A DNA stretch of 64,000 nucleotides from Streptomyces sp. NBC_00341 (GCF_041435055.1 NZ_CP108002.1:3658001-3722000), one strand, 5' to 3'. Shown: positions 45,004 through 54,156, counted from the first letter of the stretch. Program-made: numbers and translations. The notes: generated by a model not told the origin, from the letters alone.

Positions 45004-46125
45004 TCACGCCGCGTCGCGGAACCGCGTCGTGCGGTGGACCGGGTCCGTGTCGATCTTCGGGATCACGTGCTCACCGATCAGCTTGATCGAGTTAAGCGTG
45101 TCCTCGGGGCTGATCCCGATCGGCAGCCCGAAGCTCAGCTGGTCCGCCCCCGCCCGCTCCCAGCGCCGGCACTGCGCCAGCACCTCGTCCGGATCGCCGC
45201 AGATCATCAGCTCCTCTGCGATGAGGAGTTCGATGATCTCCTCCGAGTACTCCGGCAGCAGCTCCGGCCACTCCGGGATGCCCTCCGGGCGCGGGAACGT
45301 GTCGTGGTAGCGGAACAGCAGCGACTGGAGGTAGTTCAGCCCGCCGCCCACCGCGATCTCGACGGCCTTCTTGTGGGTCTCGGCGCAGATCGCCGTCGAG
45401 GTGACCATCACGTTGTCGTTGACGAAGTCACCGATCGGCTCGGCGTCCTTGACGGCCGTCTTGTAGGACTCGACGACCCACTCCATGTCGGAGACCTTCT
45501 GCACGCTGAAGCCCAGCACGCCGAGCCCCTTCTTGCCCGCCATGGCGTACGAGGACGGCGAGCCGGCCGCGTACCACATCGCCGGGTGCGACTTCCCGTA
45601 CGGCTTGGGCAGGATCTTGCGCGGCGGCAGCGACCAGCTCTTGCCCTGGAAGCCGACGTACTCGTCCTGGAGCCACATCTTGGGGAACTCCCCGATGGTC
45701 TCCTCCCACAGGTCCTTGGTGTGGTTCATGTCGGTGATGCCCGGCATGAACCCGAGGATCTCGTGGCTGCCCGCCCCGCGCCCGGTGCCGAATTCGAAGC
45801 GCCCCTCGGAGAGGTGGTCCATCATGGCGACCTTCTCGGCCACCTTCACCGGGTGGTTGACCGGGGCGAGCGGGTTGAAGATGCCGGATCCGAGGTGGAT
45901 GCGGTCCGTGGCGTGGGCGAGGTAGCCCAGGTACACGTCGTTGGCCGAGATGTGCGAGTACTCCTCCAGGAAGTGGTGCTCGGAGGCCCAGGCGTACTTG
46001 AAGCCGGACTTGTCCGCCTGGATGACGTACTCGGTCTCCTCGATCAGCGCCTTGTGCTCTGCCCCGGGGTCCGCCTTGGCCCGCGCGGCGGGCACATACC
46101 CCTGTACAAAGAGCCCGAATTCCAA
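45004..46125 (-). CDS. LLM class flavin-dependent oxidoreductase
   Basis: 373 residues, luciferase-like barrel (MEFGLFVQGYVPAAR, ASEHHFLEEYSHISAND, EGRFEFGTGRGAGSHE). The EHHF/S motif is of the flavin monooxygenase type, so FMN is more likely than F420. TTG start with an in-frame stop three codons upstream and no ribosome site, so the message may be leaderless. Two operator dyads precede it. Presumably oxidises a substrate of the surrounding catabolic cluster. Confidence 0.85.
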   Translation of the reverse strand: MEFGLFVQGYVPAARAKADPGAEHKALIEETEYVIQADKSGFKYAWASEHHFLEEYSHISANDVYLGYLAHATDRIHLGSGIFNPLAPVNHPVKVAEKVAMMDHLSEGRFEFGTGRGAGSHEILGFMPGITDMNHTKDLWEETIGEFPKMWLQDEYVGFQGKSWSLPPRKILPKPYGKSHPAMWYAAGSPSSYAMAGKKGLGVLGFSVQKVSDMEWVVESYKTAVKDAEPIGDFVNDNVMVTSTAICAETHKKAVEIAVGGGLNYLQSLLFRYHDTFPRPEGIPEWPELLPEYSEEIIELLIAEELMICGDPDEVLAQCRRWERAGADQLSFGLPIGISPEDTLNSIKLIGEHVIPKIDTDPVHRTTRFRDAA

Positions 46126-46149
46126 GGGGGTTCACCGTCCTCAATCGTT

Positions 46150-46166
46150 TCTGACACTCCGTCAGA
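46150..46166 (-). promoter_or_regulatory. CTGAC operator 1
   Basis: TCTGAC-ACTCC-GTCAGA, a perfect 6+5+6 dyad, 25 bases upstream of the oxidoreductase at 45004. Confidence 0.75.
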
Positions 46167-46211
46167 TTCTGATGCGTCCGACTGTTCCACCGACACCCTG
46201 ACCCGTCAATA

Positions 46212-46228
46212 CCTGACGCCTCGTCAGG
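46212..46228 (-). promoter_or_regulatory. CTGAC operator 2
   Basis: CCTGAC-GCCTC-GTCAGG, a perfect 6+5+6 dyad 62 bases from operator 1 (start to start). Same core as operators 3 and 4. Confidence 0.75.
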
Positions 46229-46246
46229 TCAGATGAGTGGTGGCGG

Positions 46247-47032
46247 TCAGAAGAGGCTGACCCCGGCCAGCCACCCGCCGTCGATGACGAACGGCTGCCC
46301 GGTGATGTACGAGGAGTCGTCCGAGGTCAGGAACAGCGCCAGGGCGGCCACCTCCTCGGGACGGCCGATCCGGCCGAGCGGGACGAGCTTGCGGTAGAGC
46401 GCGTCCACCGCCCCCTTCGACTCCTCCTGGTCGGCGTCCGGGTCCAGCATCGCCGGATTGGACATCGCGGTGTCCACGGCCCCGGGACAGACGGCGTTGA
46501 CCCTGACCCCCTTCGCCGCCAGCTCCACCGCCGCCACCTTGGTCAGGCCCAGCACGGCGTGCTTGGTCGCGGCGTACGCGCCGACGAACGCCATACCGGT
46601 GAGCCCGGTGTACGAGGAGGTGTTGACGATGGTCCCGCCGCCCGCCGCCACGATCTCGGGCGCGACCGTCTTGATCCCCAGGAAGGCGCCCACCTGGTTG
46701 ACCTGCACTATCGCCTGGAACTCCTCCAGCGGCGTGGTCACCAGCTCGTTGAACCGCAGGATCCCCGCGTTGTTGACCAGCCCGTCGATCCGCCCGAAGG
46801 CGGCCTTCGCCGCGGCGACCGCCGCCTGCCAGTCAGCCTCCTGGCTCACGTCGAGGTGGACGAAGAGCGCGTTCTCCTCCCCCAGCTCCTTCGCGAGCGC
46901 CTCGCCCTGCTCGTCGAGCACATCGGCGATCACCACCCGGGCGCCCTCCGCCGCGAAGAGCCGCGCCTCCTGCTCGCCCTGCCCGCGCGCCGCGCCGCTG
47001 ATCAGCACGGTCCGCCCGTCCAGCTTCCCCAT
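46247..47032 (-). CDS. SDR family NAD(P)-dependent oxidoreductase
   Basis: 261 residues from ATG 47032 (TAGGAG 8 bases upstream). SGAARGQG cofactor motif at about 10-17, NNAG, a Ser in VNTSSYTG, the Tyr/Lys pair in YAATKHA, and SYITGQPFVIDGG at the C-terminus. It begins 10 bases after the stop of the oxidoreductase at 47043, so they are one unit. Likely reduces or oxidises a hydroxyl or keto group on the same pathway. Confidence 0.92.
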   Translation of the reverse strand: MGKLDGRTVLISGAARGQGEQEARLFAAEGARVVIADVLDEQGEALAKELGEENALFVHLDVSQEADWQAAVAAAKAAFGRIDGLVNNAGILRFNELVTTPLEEFQAIVQVNQVGAFLGIKTVAPEIVAAGGGTIVNTSSYTGLTGMAFVGAYAATKHAVLGLTKVAAVELAAKGVRVNAVCPGAVDTAMSNPAMLDPDADQEESKGAVDALYRKLVPLGRIGRPEEVAALALFLTSDDSSYITGQPFVIDGGWLAGVSLF

Positions 47033-47042
47033 GACCTGACTC

Positions 47043-47987
47043 CTACCTGTCGAGGTGAGGTGCGACATCGGCGGCGAACGCCGCCATCTGATCGGTCAGT
47101 TCGGCTCTGCTGCGACTGCGGAACCGCACCTGTATCTGGTGCACGCCCATCGCCGCGTACTCCCGCAGCGACTCCGCGAGGGCCTCCGGCTTCCCGCTGA
47201 GGGTGCGCCGCCCCACGGACCAGTCCGGCTCGCCCACGTACAGCGGTTCCGTGATGGCCCCGACGACGATCGGCTCCGCCACCCCGGCGGCCTCGCGCAG
47301 CGCGTGCAGCCGGGCGATCTGCTCCGGCAGCTTCCCGCGCGGATCACCCTGCGGCAGCCAGCCGTCCCCCCGCACGGCGGCCCTGCGCACCGCGGCGGGC
47401 GAGGACCCGCCCACCCAGATCGGCACCCGCTCCTGGGCGGGCCTGGGCAGCTGGCCCAGCCCGCTGAAGGAGAACCGCTCCCCCGCGAACTCCGGGTACT
47501 CCTCAGGCCCGAGCGCGGCCTTCAGCGCGTCGACGGTCTCGTCGAGCACGCCGCCGCGCCCGTCGAAGTCCGCCCCGAGCGCGTCGAACTCCTCGCGCAC
47601 GTGCCCGGCCCCGACCCCGAGGATCAGCCGGCCGCCGCTGAGGTGGTCGAGGGTCGCGTACTGCTTGGCGGTGGCCAGCGGATGCCGCAGTCCGACGACC
47701 GCGACATGGCTCATCAGCAGCACCCGCTCGGTGACCCCGGCGAGGAACCCGAGCGTGGCGACCGGGTCGTACCAGACCGTGCTCATCCCCTCCGCGAGCC
47801 GGCGCGGAATGGCGACGTGGTCACAGCTCGCGAGGTAAGCGAACCCGGTACGGTCGGCGGTGCGGGCGATCTCGGCGAGGTCGGCCGGGGTCGCCCCGCC
47901 CTCCCACGGCTCTGCGTAGATGGCGCTCTGCGACTGGATCGGGAGCTGCATCCCGTACGACAGCGGCCCGGCGGGCAGTATCGGCAC
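47043..47987 (-). CDS. LLM class F420-dependent oxidoreductase
   Basis: 314 residues. TIM-barrel with SCDHVAIP and LILGVGAGHVREEFDALG, the pattern of F420-dependent members (GAGHVREEFDALG occurs in FGD-like enzymes). GTG start with AAGGAGG. The 11-base gap to the SDR indicates an operon. Two operator dyads lie directly upstream (48015, 48058). Confidence 0.88.
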   Translation of the reverse strand: MPILPAGPLSYGMQLPIQSQSAIYAEPWEGGATPADLAEIARTADRTGFAYLASCDHVAIPRRLAEGMSTVWYDPVATLGFLAGVTERVLLMSHVAVVGLRHPLATAKQYATLDHLSGGRLILGVGAGHVREEFDALGADFDGRGGVLDETVDALKAALGPEEYPEFAGERFSFSGLGQLPRPAQERVPIWVGGSSPAAVRRAAVRGDGWLPQGDPRGKLPEQIARLHALREAAGVAEPIVVGAITEPLYVGEPDWSVGRRTLSGKPEALAESLREYAAMGVHQIQVRFRSRSRAELTDQMAAFAADVAPHLDR

Positions 47988-48014
47988 CGTCCGGCCTCCT
48001 TCCCCTGGACCAGA

Positions 48015-48031
48015 TCTGACGCCTCGTCACT
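48015..48031 (-). promoter_or_regulatory. CTGAC operator 3
   Basis: TCTGAC-GCCTC-GTCACT: left half perfect, right half with two deviating bases. It lies 28 bases upstream of the GTG start at 47987. Confidence 0.65.
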
Positions 48032-48057
48032 TGACGACGCGCGGGGCCATCGTCGTA

Positions 48058-48074
48058 CCTGACGCTCCATCAGA
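48058..48074 (-). promoter_or_regulatory. CTGAC operator 4
   Basis: CCTGAC-GCTCC-ATCAGA, one mismatch in the inner right half. 43 bases from operator 3 (start to start). It overlaps the stop codon of the membrane-protein gene at 48070. Confidence 0.6.
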
Positions 48075-49089
48075 CAAGGGGCGGGCGTGAACCCGGCCGC
48101 AGGCGCCCGCCCGCCCGCGCCGCCGCACCCAGCAGCACCAGGGCGCCCGCCGCGAACACCACGTTGCCGATGAGACCGGTGGCGCGGGACACATCGAGAT
48201 ACCGTGCCTGCTCGAACCCCACCCAGACATAGGTGAGCAGCGCGCCCCCGGCGAGCCCGAGCCGGTGCGCCCCGGTCCACCCCTCGCCGCGCGCCCAGCG
48301 CACGCCCGGCACCAGGACCGCGGCCACCAGCAGCACCCAGCCGAGGACGGGCACCGCCGCCGGCACTCCGTCGGGCAGGTACTCCCGCCCCCAGTACGCG
48401 CTCGTCGCGGCGAAGGACAGCGCACCGACCACCCAGGGCGCGGGCGGCGTGCGCCCGGCCGTATGCCGGACTCCCAGAGGCCGGCACAGGAAGGCGGCAG
48501 CGATCAGCAGGGCGATGAGCACGCCCGCCGCGGCGAACTGCGCGGGCGTGGCCGCGAAGTCCTCGGACTCCACCTGGGCCAGGGCGAGGAAGCCCGAGCC
48601 GGCGGTGAACACGAGGACGGTCGCGCAGAGGCCGGGGAGACCGAGCCAGGGGCGGGTGCGGTCACCGCCGCGGGCGAAGGCCTCGACGAGGGCGATGGGC
48701 ACGCAGACGCTCCACACGGTGTGCAGCGTCAGCACGTCCTGGAGCAGTTGGACGCCGGTGTCCAGCAGCGGCACCCGGGCCCCCGCGTACGCGGCCCCCA
48801 GGTCGAAGCCGCCGTAGTGCGGGTTCCACAGCATCTGGTCGACCGGCCCCTCCTCGATCAGCGCGTACGCCGCGCCGAGCAGGATCATGGTCGGCCAGCC
48901 GCGCCCGGCGCGGCGGGCCGTCTCCCGGACCAGCAGCGCGCCGCCCCCGTACAGGGGCGCGAGCAGGAACACCGAGGGCAGCGCCGTGATCGGCTGGTTA
49001 CCGAGCAGGAACTCCCCGATCAGCGGTGCCAGCAGGAAGAGGCCGAGCGCGGAGCGGAGGCGGTGGTGGTGTGCGCGTGCGGGGGCCAT
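48070..49089 (-). CDS. Polytopic membrane protein, function unknown
   Basis: 339 residues with about nine hydrophobic segments (first at about 15-32). Conserved polar spots within membrane context include AYALIEEGPVDQ, WNPHYGGFDLG and YVWVGFEQARY. The EEGPVDQ stretch is typical of a widespread uncharacterised actinobacterial membrane family. No cofactor or transport motif is recognisable. Its transcription runs into operator 4 and the oxidoreductase operon, so it may contribute read-through. Confidence 0.75.
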   Translation of the reverse strand: MAPARAHHHRLRSALGLFLLAPLIGEFLLGNQPITALPSVFLLAPLYGGGALLVRETARRAGRGWPTMILLGAAYALIEEGPVDQMLWNPHYGGFDLGAAYAGARVPLLDTGVQLLQDVLTLHTVWSVCVPIALVEAFARGGDRTRPWLGLPGLCATVLVFTAGSGFLALAQVESEDFAATPAQFAAAGVLIALLIAAAFLCRPLGVRHTAGRTPPAPWVVGALSFAATSAYWGREYLPDGVPAAVPVLGWVLLVAAVLVPGVRWARGEGWTGAHRLGLAGGALLTYVWVGFEQARYLDVSRATGLIGNVVFAAGALVLLGAAARAGGRLRPGSRPPLV

Positions 49090-49490
49090 GGAACCGATGC
49101 TGGTCCGGCCACCCGGCGGCGGGCATCGGCCGATGGGCCAGGACCGCCGGACGAAAGTATCCGGACGGCAGACAAAGGTCGCGACGGACCCCGCATCACT
49201 AGCGTCCGCACACCGGCTTCACAACGGCCGCAGACGCGCGACGGCAGGGTTCGGGGGCGTGCAGGGGAGTCCCCGCAGAACGACGAACACAGACCCGGGT
49301 ACGCAATGCGGACCCCCCGCACGTTCGTCGTTCGAGGAGACGCCCCGGAGGGACCCCGAACCCCCACCCACCGGACAGGGCGCACCCGCACCCGGCGGAG
49401 CACCCGCACCACCCAAGCCCGTCCGGCGATTGAGGACGGAACCCCGCACCGAGGAACCCCGCACCAAGGAGCCCCCGCACCAAGGCCGCC
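49090..49490. other. 401-bp gap with repeats
   Basis: No gene found. Contains the reverse complement of the interspersed 15-mer (49422-49436) and three 15-bp tandem units ending near the fadD stop. The rest is GC-rich with no clear structure. Confidence 0.6.
49441..49485. repeat. 15-bp tandem repeat, three units
   Basis: (A/G)CCCCGCACC(G/A)AGGA units at 49441-49455, 49456-49470 and 49471-49485, immediately behind the interspersed 15-mer and before the fadD stop. Confidence 0.85.
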
Positions 49491-51413
49491 TCACTTGCGG
49501 TAAAGCTCCTCGATCTCCGCCGCGAAGTCCCGGCTGATCGCGTCCCGCTTCAGCTTCAGCGACGGGGTCAGGTGGCCGCGCTCCTCGGTGAAGTCCACCG
49601 GCAGCACGGTGAACTTCCGGATCGACTCGGCGCGGGAGACGAGCCGGTTGGCCTCGTCGACCGCGCGTTGCAGCGTGGTGTGCAGTTCCTCGTCGTGGAT
49701 CAGTTCGCGCACCGGGACGCCCTCCTTCTTGCGCATCCGGCGCCAGTGGGAGAGCCCGTCCGGCTCCAGGGTGATCAGGGCGGTGATGAACGAGCGGTTG
49801 TCACCGACCACCATGCACTGGCTGACCAGCGGGTGGGCGCGCAGCCAGTCCTCCAGCGGGGCCGGGGTGACGTTCTTGCCGCCCGAGGTGATGAGGATGT
49901 CCTTCTTGCGGCCGGTGATCGTGAGGTAGCCGTCCTCGTCGAGCGCGCCCAGGTCCCCGGTGGCGAACCAGCCGCCGTCGAGCGCGGGAACGGCCTCGCC
50001 GCGCGCCGCGTCCCAGTAGCCCTGGAACACCTGGCCGCCGCTGAGCAGCACCTCGCCGTCCGGCGCGATGCGGACGGCGGTGCCCGGCAGCGGCCAGCCA
50101 ACCGTGCCCAGCCGCGGCCTCAGCGGCGGGGTCACCGTGGCGGCCGCGGTGGTCTCCGTCAGTCCGTAGCCCTCGAAGATCTCGATGCCGGCGCCCGCGT
50201 AGAAGGCGGCGAGCCGGCTGCCGAGCGGGGAGCCGCCGCAGATCGCGTACCGGACCTGGCCGCCGAGCGCGGCCCTGATCCGGCGGTAGACCAGCGGGTC
50301 GTAGAGCGCGCGGGCCGCCCGCAGACCGAGTCCGGGGCCCGGTCCGGTGCCGTGTTCCGCGGCCTCGACGGCCTGGCCGTAGCGCTGGGCGATCCGGGCG
50401 GCCCGGTCGAAGGACGAGGCGCGGCCCATCTTCTCCGCGGTGGCCCGGCCGGTGTTGTACACCTTCTCCAGGACGTACGGGATGGCCAGCAGGAACGACG
50501 GTCTGAAACCGGCCAGGTCCGCGAGCAGGTCCTCGGTCTGGATGGACGGGGCGTGGCCGAGCCTGACCCTCGCGCGCAGGCAGCCGATCGCGACCATCCG
50601 GCCGAAGACGTGCGAAAGTGGCAGGAACAGCAGGGTGGACGCGGGGTACTTGCTGACCGATTTGAACACCGGGTGCAGCAGCTCGATGGCGTTGTCGACC
50701 TCGGCGTAGAAGTTGCCGTGGGTCAGCACACAGCCCTTGGGGCGGCCGGTGGTGCCGGAGGTGTAGATGAGGGTGGCGGGGGTCTCCGGTTCCAGGGTGG
50801 CGCGGCGGGCCGCGACGGCGTCGTCGGGGACGTCCCGGCCGGCCGTCTTCAGCCGTCCCAGCACGCCCGTGTCGAACTGCCAGAGGTGGGTGAGGCCGCC
50901 GAGCTGCTTGCGTTCCTGGCTGATGACGCGGGCCTGCTCCGCCGTCTCGACCGCGCAGGCGGCGGCGCCGGAGTCCTGGAGTATCCAGCGGGCCTGGAAG
51001 GCGGAGGAGGTCGGGTAGATGGGGACGGTGACCAGGCCGGCGGCCCACGCCGCGAAGTCCAGCAGCGTCCACTCGTACGTCGTACGGGCCATGATCGCGA
51101 TGCGGTCGCCGCCCCGCAGCCCTTCCGCGATCAGGCCCTTGGCGACGGCGAGCACCTCGCCCGCGAACTCAGCCGCCGTCACGTCCTGCCAGCTGCCGTC
51201 CGGCTGCTTGCGGCTGAGGACGGCGTCGGCCGGGGCCTCGCGGGCGTTGTCGAACGGGATCTCAGCGAGCGAGCCGCGCCGGACGGGCGGGGCGAACGCC
51301 GGTACGGAGACCTGCTGGACGGTGCCGTCGGCGGCCCTGACCCTGGTCGGCTCGACCAGGACGGGCGCGGTGGTGGTGGCGGGTGGCGTGGACACGTGCG
51401 GCTCCTCGGGCAT
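49491..51413 (-). CDS. fadD: Long-chain acyl-CoA synthetase (AMP-binding)
   Basis: 640 residues (634 if the start is GTG 51395, which has GAGGAG upstream). Activates fatty acids to acyl-CoA via acyl-AMP. P-loop YTSGTTGRPKG, a GYGLTETTAAATV motif, the YLTITGRKKDILITSGGKN hinge region and the C-terminal catalytic Lys area are present. FadD15-like by length. It follows the thiolase (66-bp gap), so the two form a fatty acid unit. Confidence 0.93.
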   Translation of the reverse strand: MPEEPHVSTPPATTTAPVLVEPTRVRAADGTVQQVSVPAFAPPVRRGSLAEIPFDNAREAPADAVLSRKQPDGSWQDVTAAEFAGEVLAVAKGLIAEGLRGGDRIAIMARTTYEWTLLDFAAWAAGLVTVPIYPTSSAFQARWILQDSGAAACAVETAEQARVISQERKQLGGLTHLWQFDTGVLGRLKTAGRDVPDDAVAARRATLEPETPATLIYTSGTTGRPKGCVLTHGNFYAEVDNAIELLHPVFKSVSKYPASTLLFLPLSHVFGRMVAIGCLRARVRLGHAPSIQTEDLLADLAGFRPSFLLAIPYVLEKVYNTGRATAEKMGRASSFDRAARIAQRYGQAVEAAEHGTGPGPGLGLRAARALYDPLVYRRIRAALGGQVRYAICGGSPLGSRLAAFYAGAGIEIFEGYGLTETTAAATVTPPLRPRLGTVGWPLPGTAVRIAPDGEVLLSGGQVFQGYWDAARGEAVPALDGGWFATGDLGALDEDGYLTITGRKKDILITSGGKNVTPAPLEDWLRAHPLVSQCMVVGDNRSFITALITLEPDGLSHWRRMRKKEGVPVRELIHDEELHTTLQRAVDEANRLVSRAESIRKFTVLPVDFTEERGHLTPSLKLKRDAISRDFAAEIEELYRK

Positions 51414-51478
51414 CGGGGTCGGGCGGGGTCTGAACGGGTCGGGACGTGCCTACGTGTACGGGGGTACGGGCTTACGGG

Positions 51479-52756
51479 TCAGGCGCGTTCGAGGATCGCC
51501 GTGACGCCCTGGCCGCCGGCCGCGCAGATCGAGATCAGCCCGCGTCCCGGGGCGTCCCGCTCCGCGAGGAGCCCCGCGAGGGTGGCGACGATCCGGGCGC
51601 CCGTCGCGGCGAACGGGTGCCCGGTGGCGAGCGAGGAGCCGGCCACGTTGAGCTTCTCCCGGTCGACGGGGGCCAGTCCCGCCTTCTCCCAGGCGGCCAG
51701 CGTGGCGAGCACCTGGGAGGCGAAGGCCTCATGGACCTCGAAGAGGTCGAAGTCCTCGACGCCGAGACCGGCCCGCTCCAGCAGCCTCGGCACGGCGTAC
51801 GCGGGCGCCATCAGCAGACCGTCCTCACCGCCCACGTAGTCCACCGCGGCGGTCTCGTACAGCGAGAGGTAGGCCAGCGGTTCGTGCCCGTGCCGCTCGG
51901 CCCACTCCTCGCTCGCCAGCAGCACCGTCGCGGCGCCGTCCGTGAGCGGGGTGGAGTTGCCCGCGGTCATCGTCGCGTCCGGGTGGTCCGCGCCGAACAC
52001 CGGTTTCAGGGTGGCGAGTTTCTCCACCGTGGAGCCGGGGCGCAGGTTCTGGTCCCGGTCCAGGCCGAGGTACGGGACGACCAGGTCGTCCAGGAACCCC
52101 CGCTCGTAGGCGGCGGCGAGGCGCTGGTGGCTGGTGGCGGCGAGCAGGTCCTGGTCCGCGCGGGCGATGTCCCACTGGCGGGCGGTGACCGCCGCGTGGT
52201 CGCCCATCGAGAGACCGGTGCGGGGTTCCGCGTTGCGCGGGATGTCCGGGACGAGATGGCGGGGACGTACGCCCGCGAGGGCCTTCGCCCGGCCGCCCGC
52301 CGACTTCGCGCGCCGCGCAGAGAGCAGCAGCCTGCGCAGCTCGTCGTTGACGCCGAGCGGCGCGTCGCTGGTGGTGTCCGCGCCGCCCGCGACCGCCGAG
52401 TCGAGCGCCCCGAGCATGATCTTGTTGGCGGCGGCGATGACGGCCTGGAGGCCGGTGCCGCAGGCCTGCTGGATGTCGTACGCGGGCGTGCGCGGGTCGA
52501 GCCGGGAGCCGAGCACGGTCTCCCGGGCCAGGTTGAAGTCCCGGCTGTGCTTGAGGACCGCGCCGGCGGCGAACTCCCCGACCCGCTGCCCCTGGAGCCC
52601 GAACCGCTCGACCAGTCCGTCCAGCGCGGCGGTCAGCATCTGCTGGTTGGAGGCCTGCGCGTACGGCCCGTCGGAGCGGGCGAAGGGGATACGGCTGCCG
52701 CCGATGACCGCGACCCTGCGGGGCTGCGGGAGTGCGAGGGGGATCAACTCGACCAA
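51479..52756 (-). CDS. fadA2: Acetyl-CoA C-acyltransferase (thiolase), FadA2-like
   Basis: 425 residues. Nucleophile Cys99 (IQQACGTG), HEAFA, His in ATGHPFAATG, and the second Cys in SICAAGGQG complete the thiolase active site. A TTG start is used, the AGGAG being about 12 bases upstream. It is divergent from fabG4 and shares a 76-bp control region with it. In mycobacteria fadA2 lies next to fabG4 and htdX in the same way. It may act in beta-oxidation or supply acyl-CoA for an elongation pathway. Confidence 0.9.
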   Translation of the reverse strand: MVELIPLALPQPRRVAVIGGSRIPFARSDGPYAQASNQQMLTAALDGLVERFGLQGQRVGEFAAGAVLKHSRDFNLARETVLGSRLDPRTPAYDIQQACGTGLQAVIAAANKIMLGALDSAVAGGADTTSDAPLGVNDELRRLLLSARRAKSAGGRAKALAGVRPRHLVPDIPRNAEPRTGLSMGDHAAVTARQWDIARADQDLLAATSHQRLAAAYERGFLDDLVVPYLGLDRDQNLRPGSTVEKLATLKPVFGADHPDATMTAGNSTPLTDGAATVLLASEEWAERHGHEPLAYLSLYETAAVDYVGGEDGLLMAPAYAVPRLLERAGLGVEDFDLFEVHEAFASQVLATLAAWEKAGLAPVDREKLNVAGSSLATGHPFAATGARIVATLAGLLAERDAPGRGLISICAAGGQGVTAILERA

Positions 52757-52782
52757 CTCATCTCGACCAACTCCTGACTCTT

Positions 52783-52804
52783 GAGTAACCTTACTCTGGA
52801 GTAA
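52783..52804. promoter_or_regulatory. Overlapping GAGTAA/TTACTC operators
   Basis: GAGTAA (52783-52788), CC, TTACTC (52791-52796), TG, GAGTAA (52799-52804): three alternating half-sites that form two overlapping perfect 6+2+6 palindromes. Between divergent fadA2 and fabG4, 28 bases from each start. Half-sites TACTC/GAGTA recur upstream of the TetR gene at 55657. Confidence 0.8.
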
Positions 52805-52832
52805 ATCTAAGACCGAGCAGGGAGTCTGGACA

Positions 52833-54152
52833 ATGGCCGACCGCTATCTGCACTTCACCGGCACAGCGACCGGCCGGTTCCTGACCCGGCGCACCGGCCT
52901 GCCGCAGCCCGCACCGCTGCGCCGCTGGTCCCTGGAGACCCCGTCGCTCACCGGCCCCGTACTCCACCTCACCGCCGGGGACTCCACCGTGACCGACGAG
53001 CTCGGCGCCGTCCTCGCCGCGACCGGCCTGGAGGTGCGGGCGAGTACGGAACGGCCCGCCGCGCTCGTCCTGGACGCCACGGCTGTCGACACCGCCGCCG
53101 GGCTCGGGGCCGTGCACGGCGCACTGCACCCCGTCGTCCGCTCCCTCGCACCGGGCGGACGCGTCGTCGTCCTCGGCGTGCGGCCGTCCCCGGACGACCA
53201 CCACCAGGCCGCCGCCCAGCAGGCCCTCGAAGGCTTCGTGCGCTCCCTCGGCAAGGAGATCGGCAAGGGCTCGACCGCGCAGCTGGTCCGCGTCGTGCCC
53301 GGCGCGGTCACCGGCGCCGAATCGACCCTGCGCTTCCTGCTGTCGCCCCGGTCCGCGTACATCAGCGGTCAGGTCATCGAGGTGACCTCGGCCGCCCCCG
53401 CCCCGGTCGACGACTGGGCCGCCCCGCTCGCCGGACGCACCGCGCTGGTCACCGGGGCGGCGCGCGGCATCGGCGCCTCTGTCGCCTCCGTGCTCGCCAG
53501 GGACGGCGCCCACGTCATCTGCCTGGACGTCCCGCAGGCCCGCGAGGACCTGGAGCGCACCGCCGCCCGGCTCGGCGCGACCGCCCTGCCGCTGGACGTC
53601 ACCGCGGCCGACGCGGCGGCCCGGATCACCGCCGCCGCCCCGGACGGCCTCGACGTCCTCGTCCACAACGCCGGCATCACCCGCGACCGGCGGCTCGCCA
53701 ACATGCCCGCCGACCGCTGGGCCCCGGTCATCGACGTCAACCTCGACAGCGTCCTGCGCACCACGGACGCGCTGCTGAAGACCGGCACCGTCAACCGGGG
53801 CGGCCGGATCGTCGCCACCGCCTCCATCGCGGGCATCGCCGGCAACAACGGCCAGACCAACTACGCGGCCAGCAAGGCAGGCATCATCGGGCTGGTCCGC
53901 TCGCTCGCCCCGCGCGCGGAGGCGGAGCACGGCGTCACCGTCAACGCGGTCGCGCCCGGCTTCATCGAGACGAAGATGACCGCCGCCGTGCCGCTCTTCA
54001 TCCGCGAGGCGGGCCGCCGGATGAACTCGCTCTCGCAGGGCGGGCTCCCGGTCGATGTCGCCGAGACGACCGCCTGGTTCGCCCAGCCCGCGTCGAGCGC
54101 CGTCAACGGCCAGGTCGTCCGGGTCTGCGGCCAGAGCCTGCTGGGGGCGTGA
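52833..54152 (+). CDS. fabG4: Two-domain 3-oxoacyl reductase, FabG4-like
   Basis: 439 residues. An N-terminal flavodoxin-like domain (about 1-195) is fused to a C-terminal SDR domain with VTGAARGIG (about 206-214), HNAG, a Ser in TASIAG and Tyr344/Lys348 (YAASK). This high-molecular-weight FabG form is characteristic of actinobacteria and reduces 3-oxoacyl-CoA rather than only ACP esters. ATG with GGGAG upstream; the MaoC gene follows after 4 bases. Confidence 0.93.
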   Translation: MADRYLHFTGTATGRFLTRRTGLPQPAPLRRWSLETPSLTGPVLHLTAGDSTVTDELGAVLAATGLEVRASTERPAALVLDATAVDTAAGLGAVHGALHPVVRSLAPGGRVVVLGVRPSPDDHHQAAAQQALEGFVRSLGKEIGKGSTAQLVRVVPGAVTGAESTLRFLLSPRSAYISGQVIEVTSAAPAPVDDWAAPLAGRTALVTGAARGIGASVASVLARDGAHVICLDVPQAREDLERTAARLGATALPLDVTAADAAARITAAAPDGLDVLVHNAGITRDRRLANMPADRWAPVIDVNLDSVLRTTDALLKTGTVNRGGRIVATASIAGIAGNNGQTNYAASKAGIIGLVRSLAPRAEAEHGVTVNAVAPGFIETKMTAAVPLFIREAGRRMNSLSQGGLPVDVAETTAWFAQPASSAVNGQVVRVCGQSLLGA

Positions 54153-54156
54153 CCCG

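Noticed and set aside
43262..45310. 682-codon plus-strand frame over the amidohydrolase
   Set aside because: Antisense shadow with Val/Gly/Arg bias and no recognisable motif.
49441..49485. 15-bp repeats as a possible CRISPR or attachment site
   Set aside because: Three adjacent units, no spacers, no integrase or tRNA nearby.
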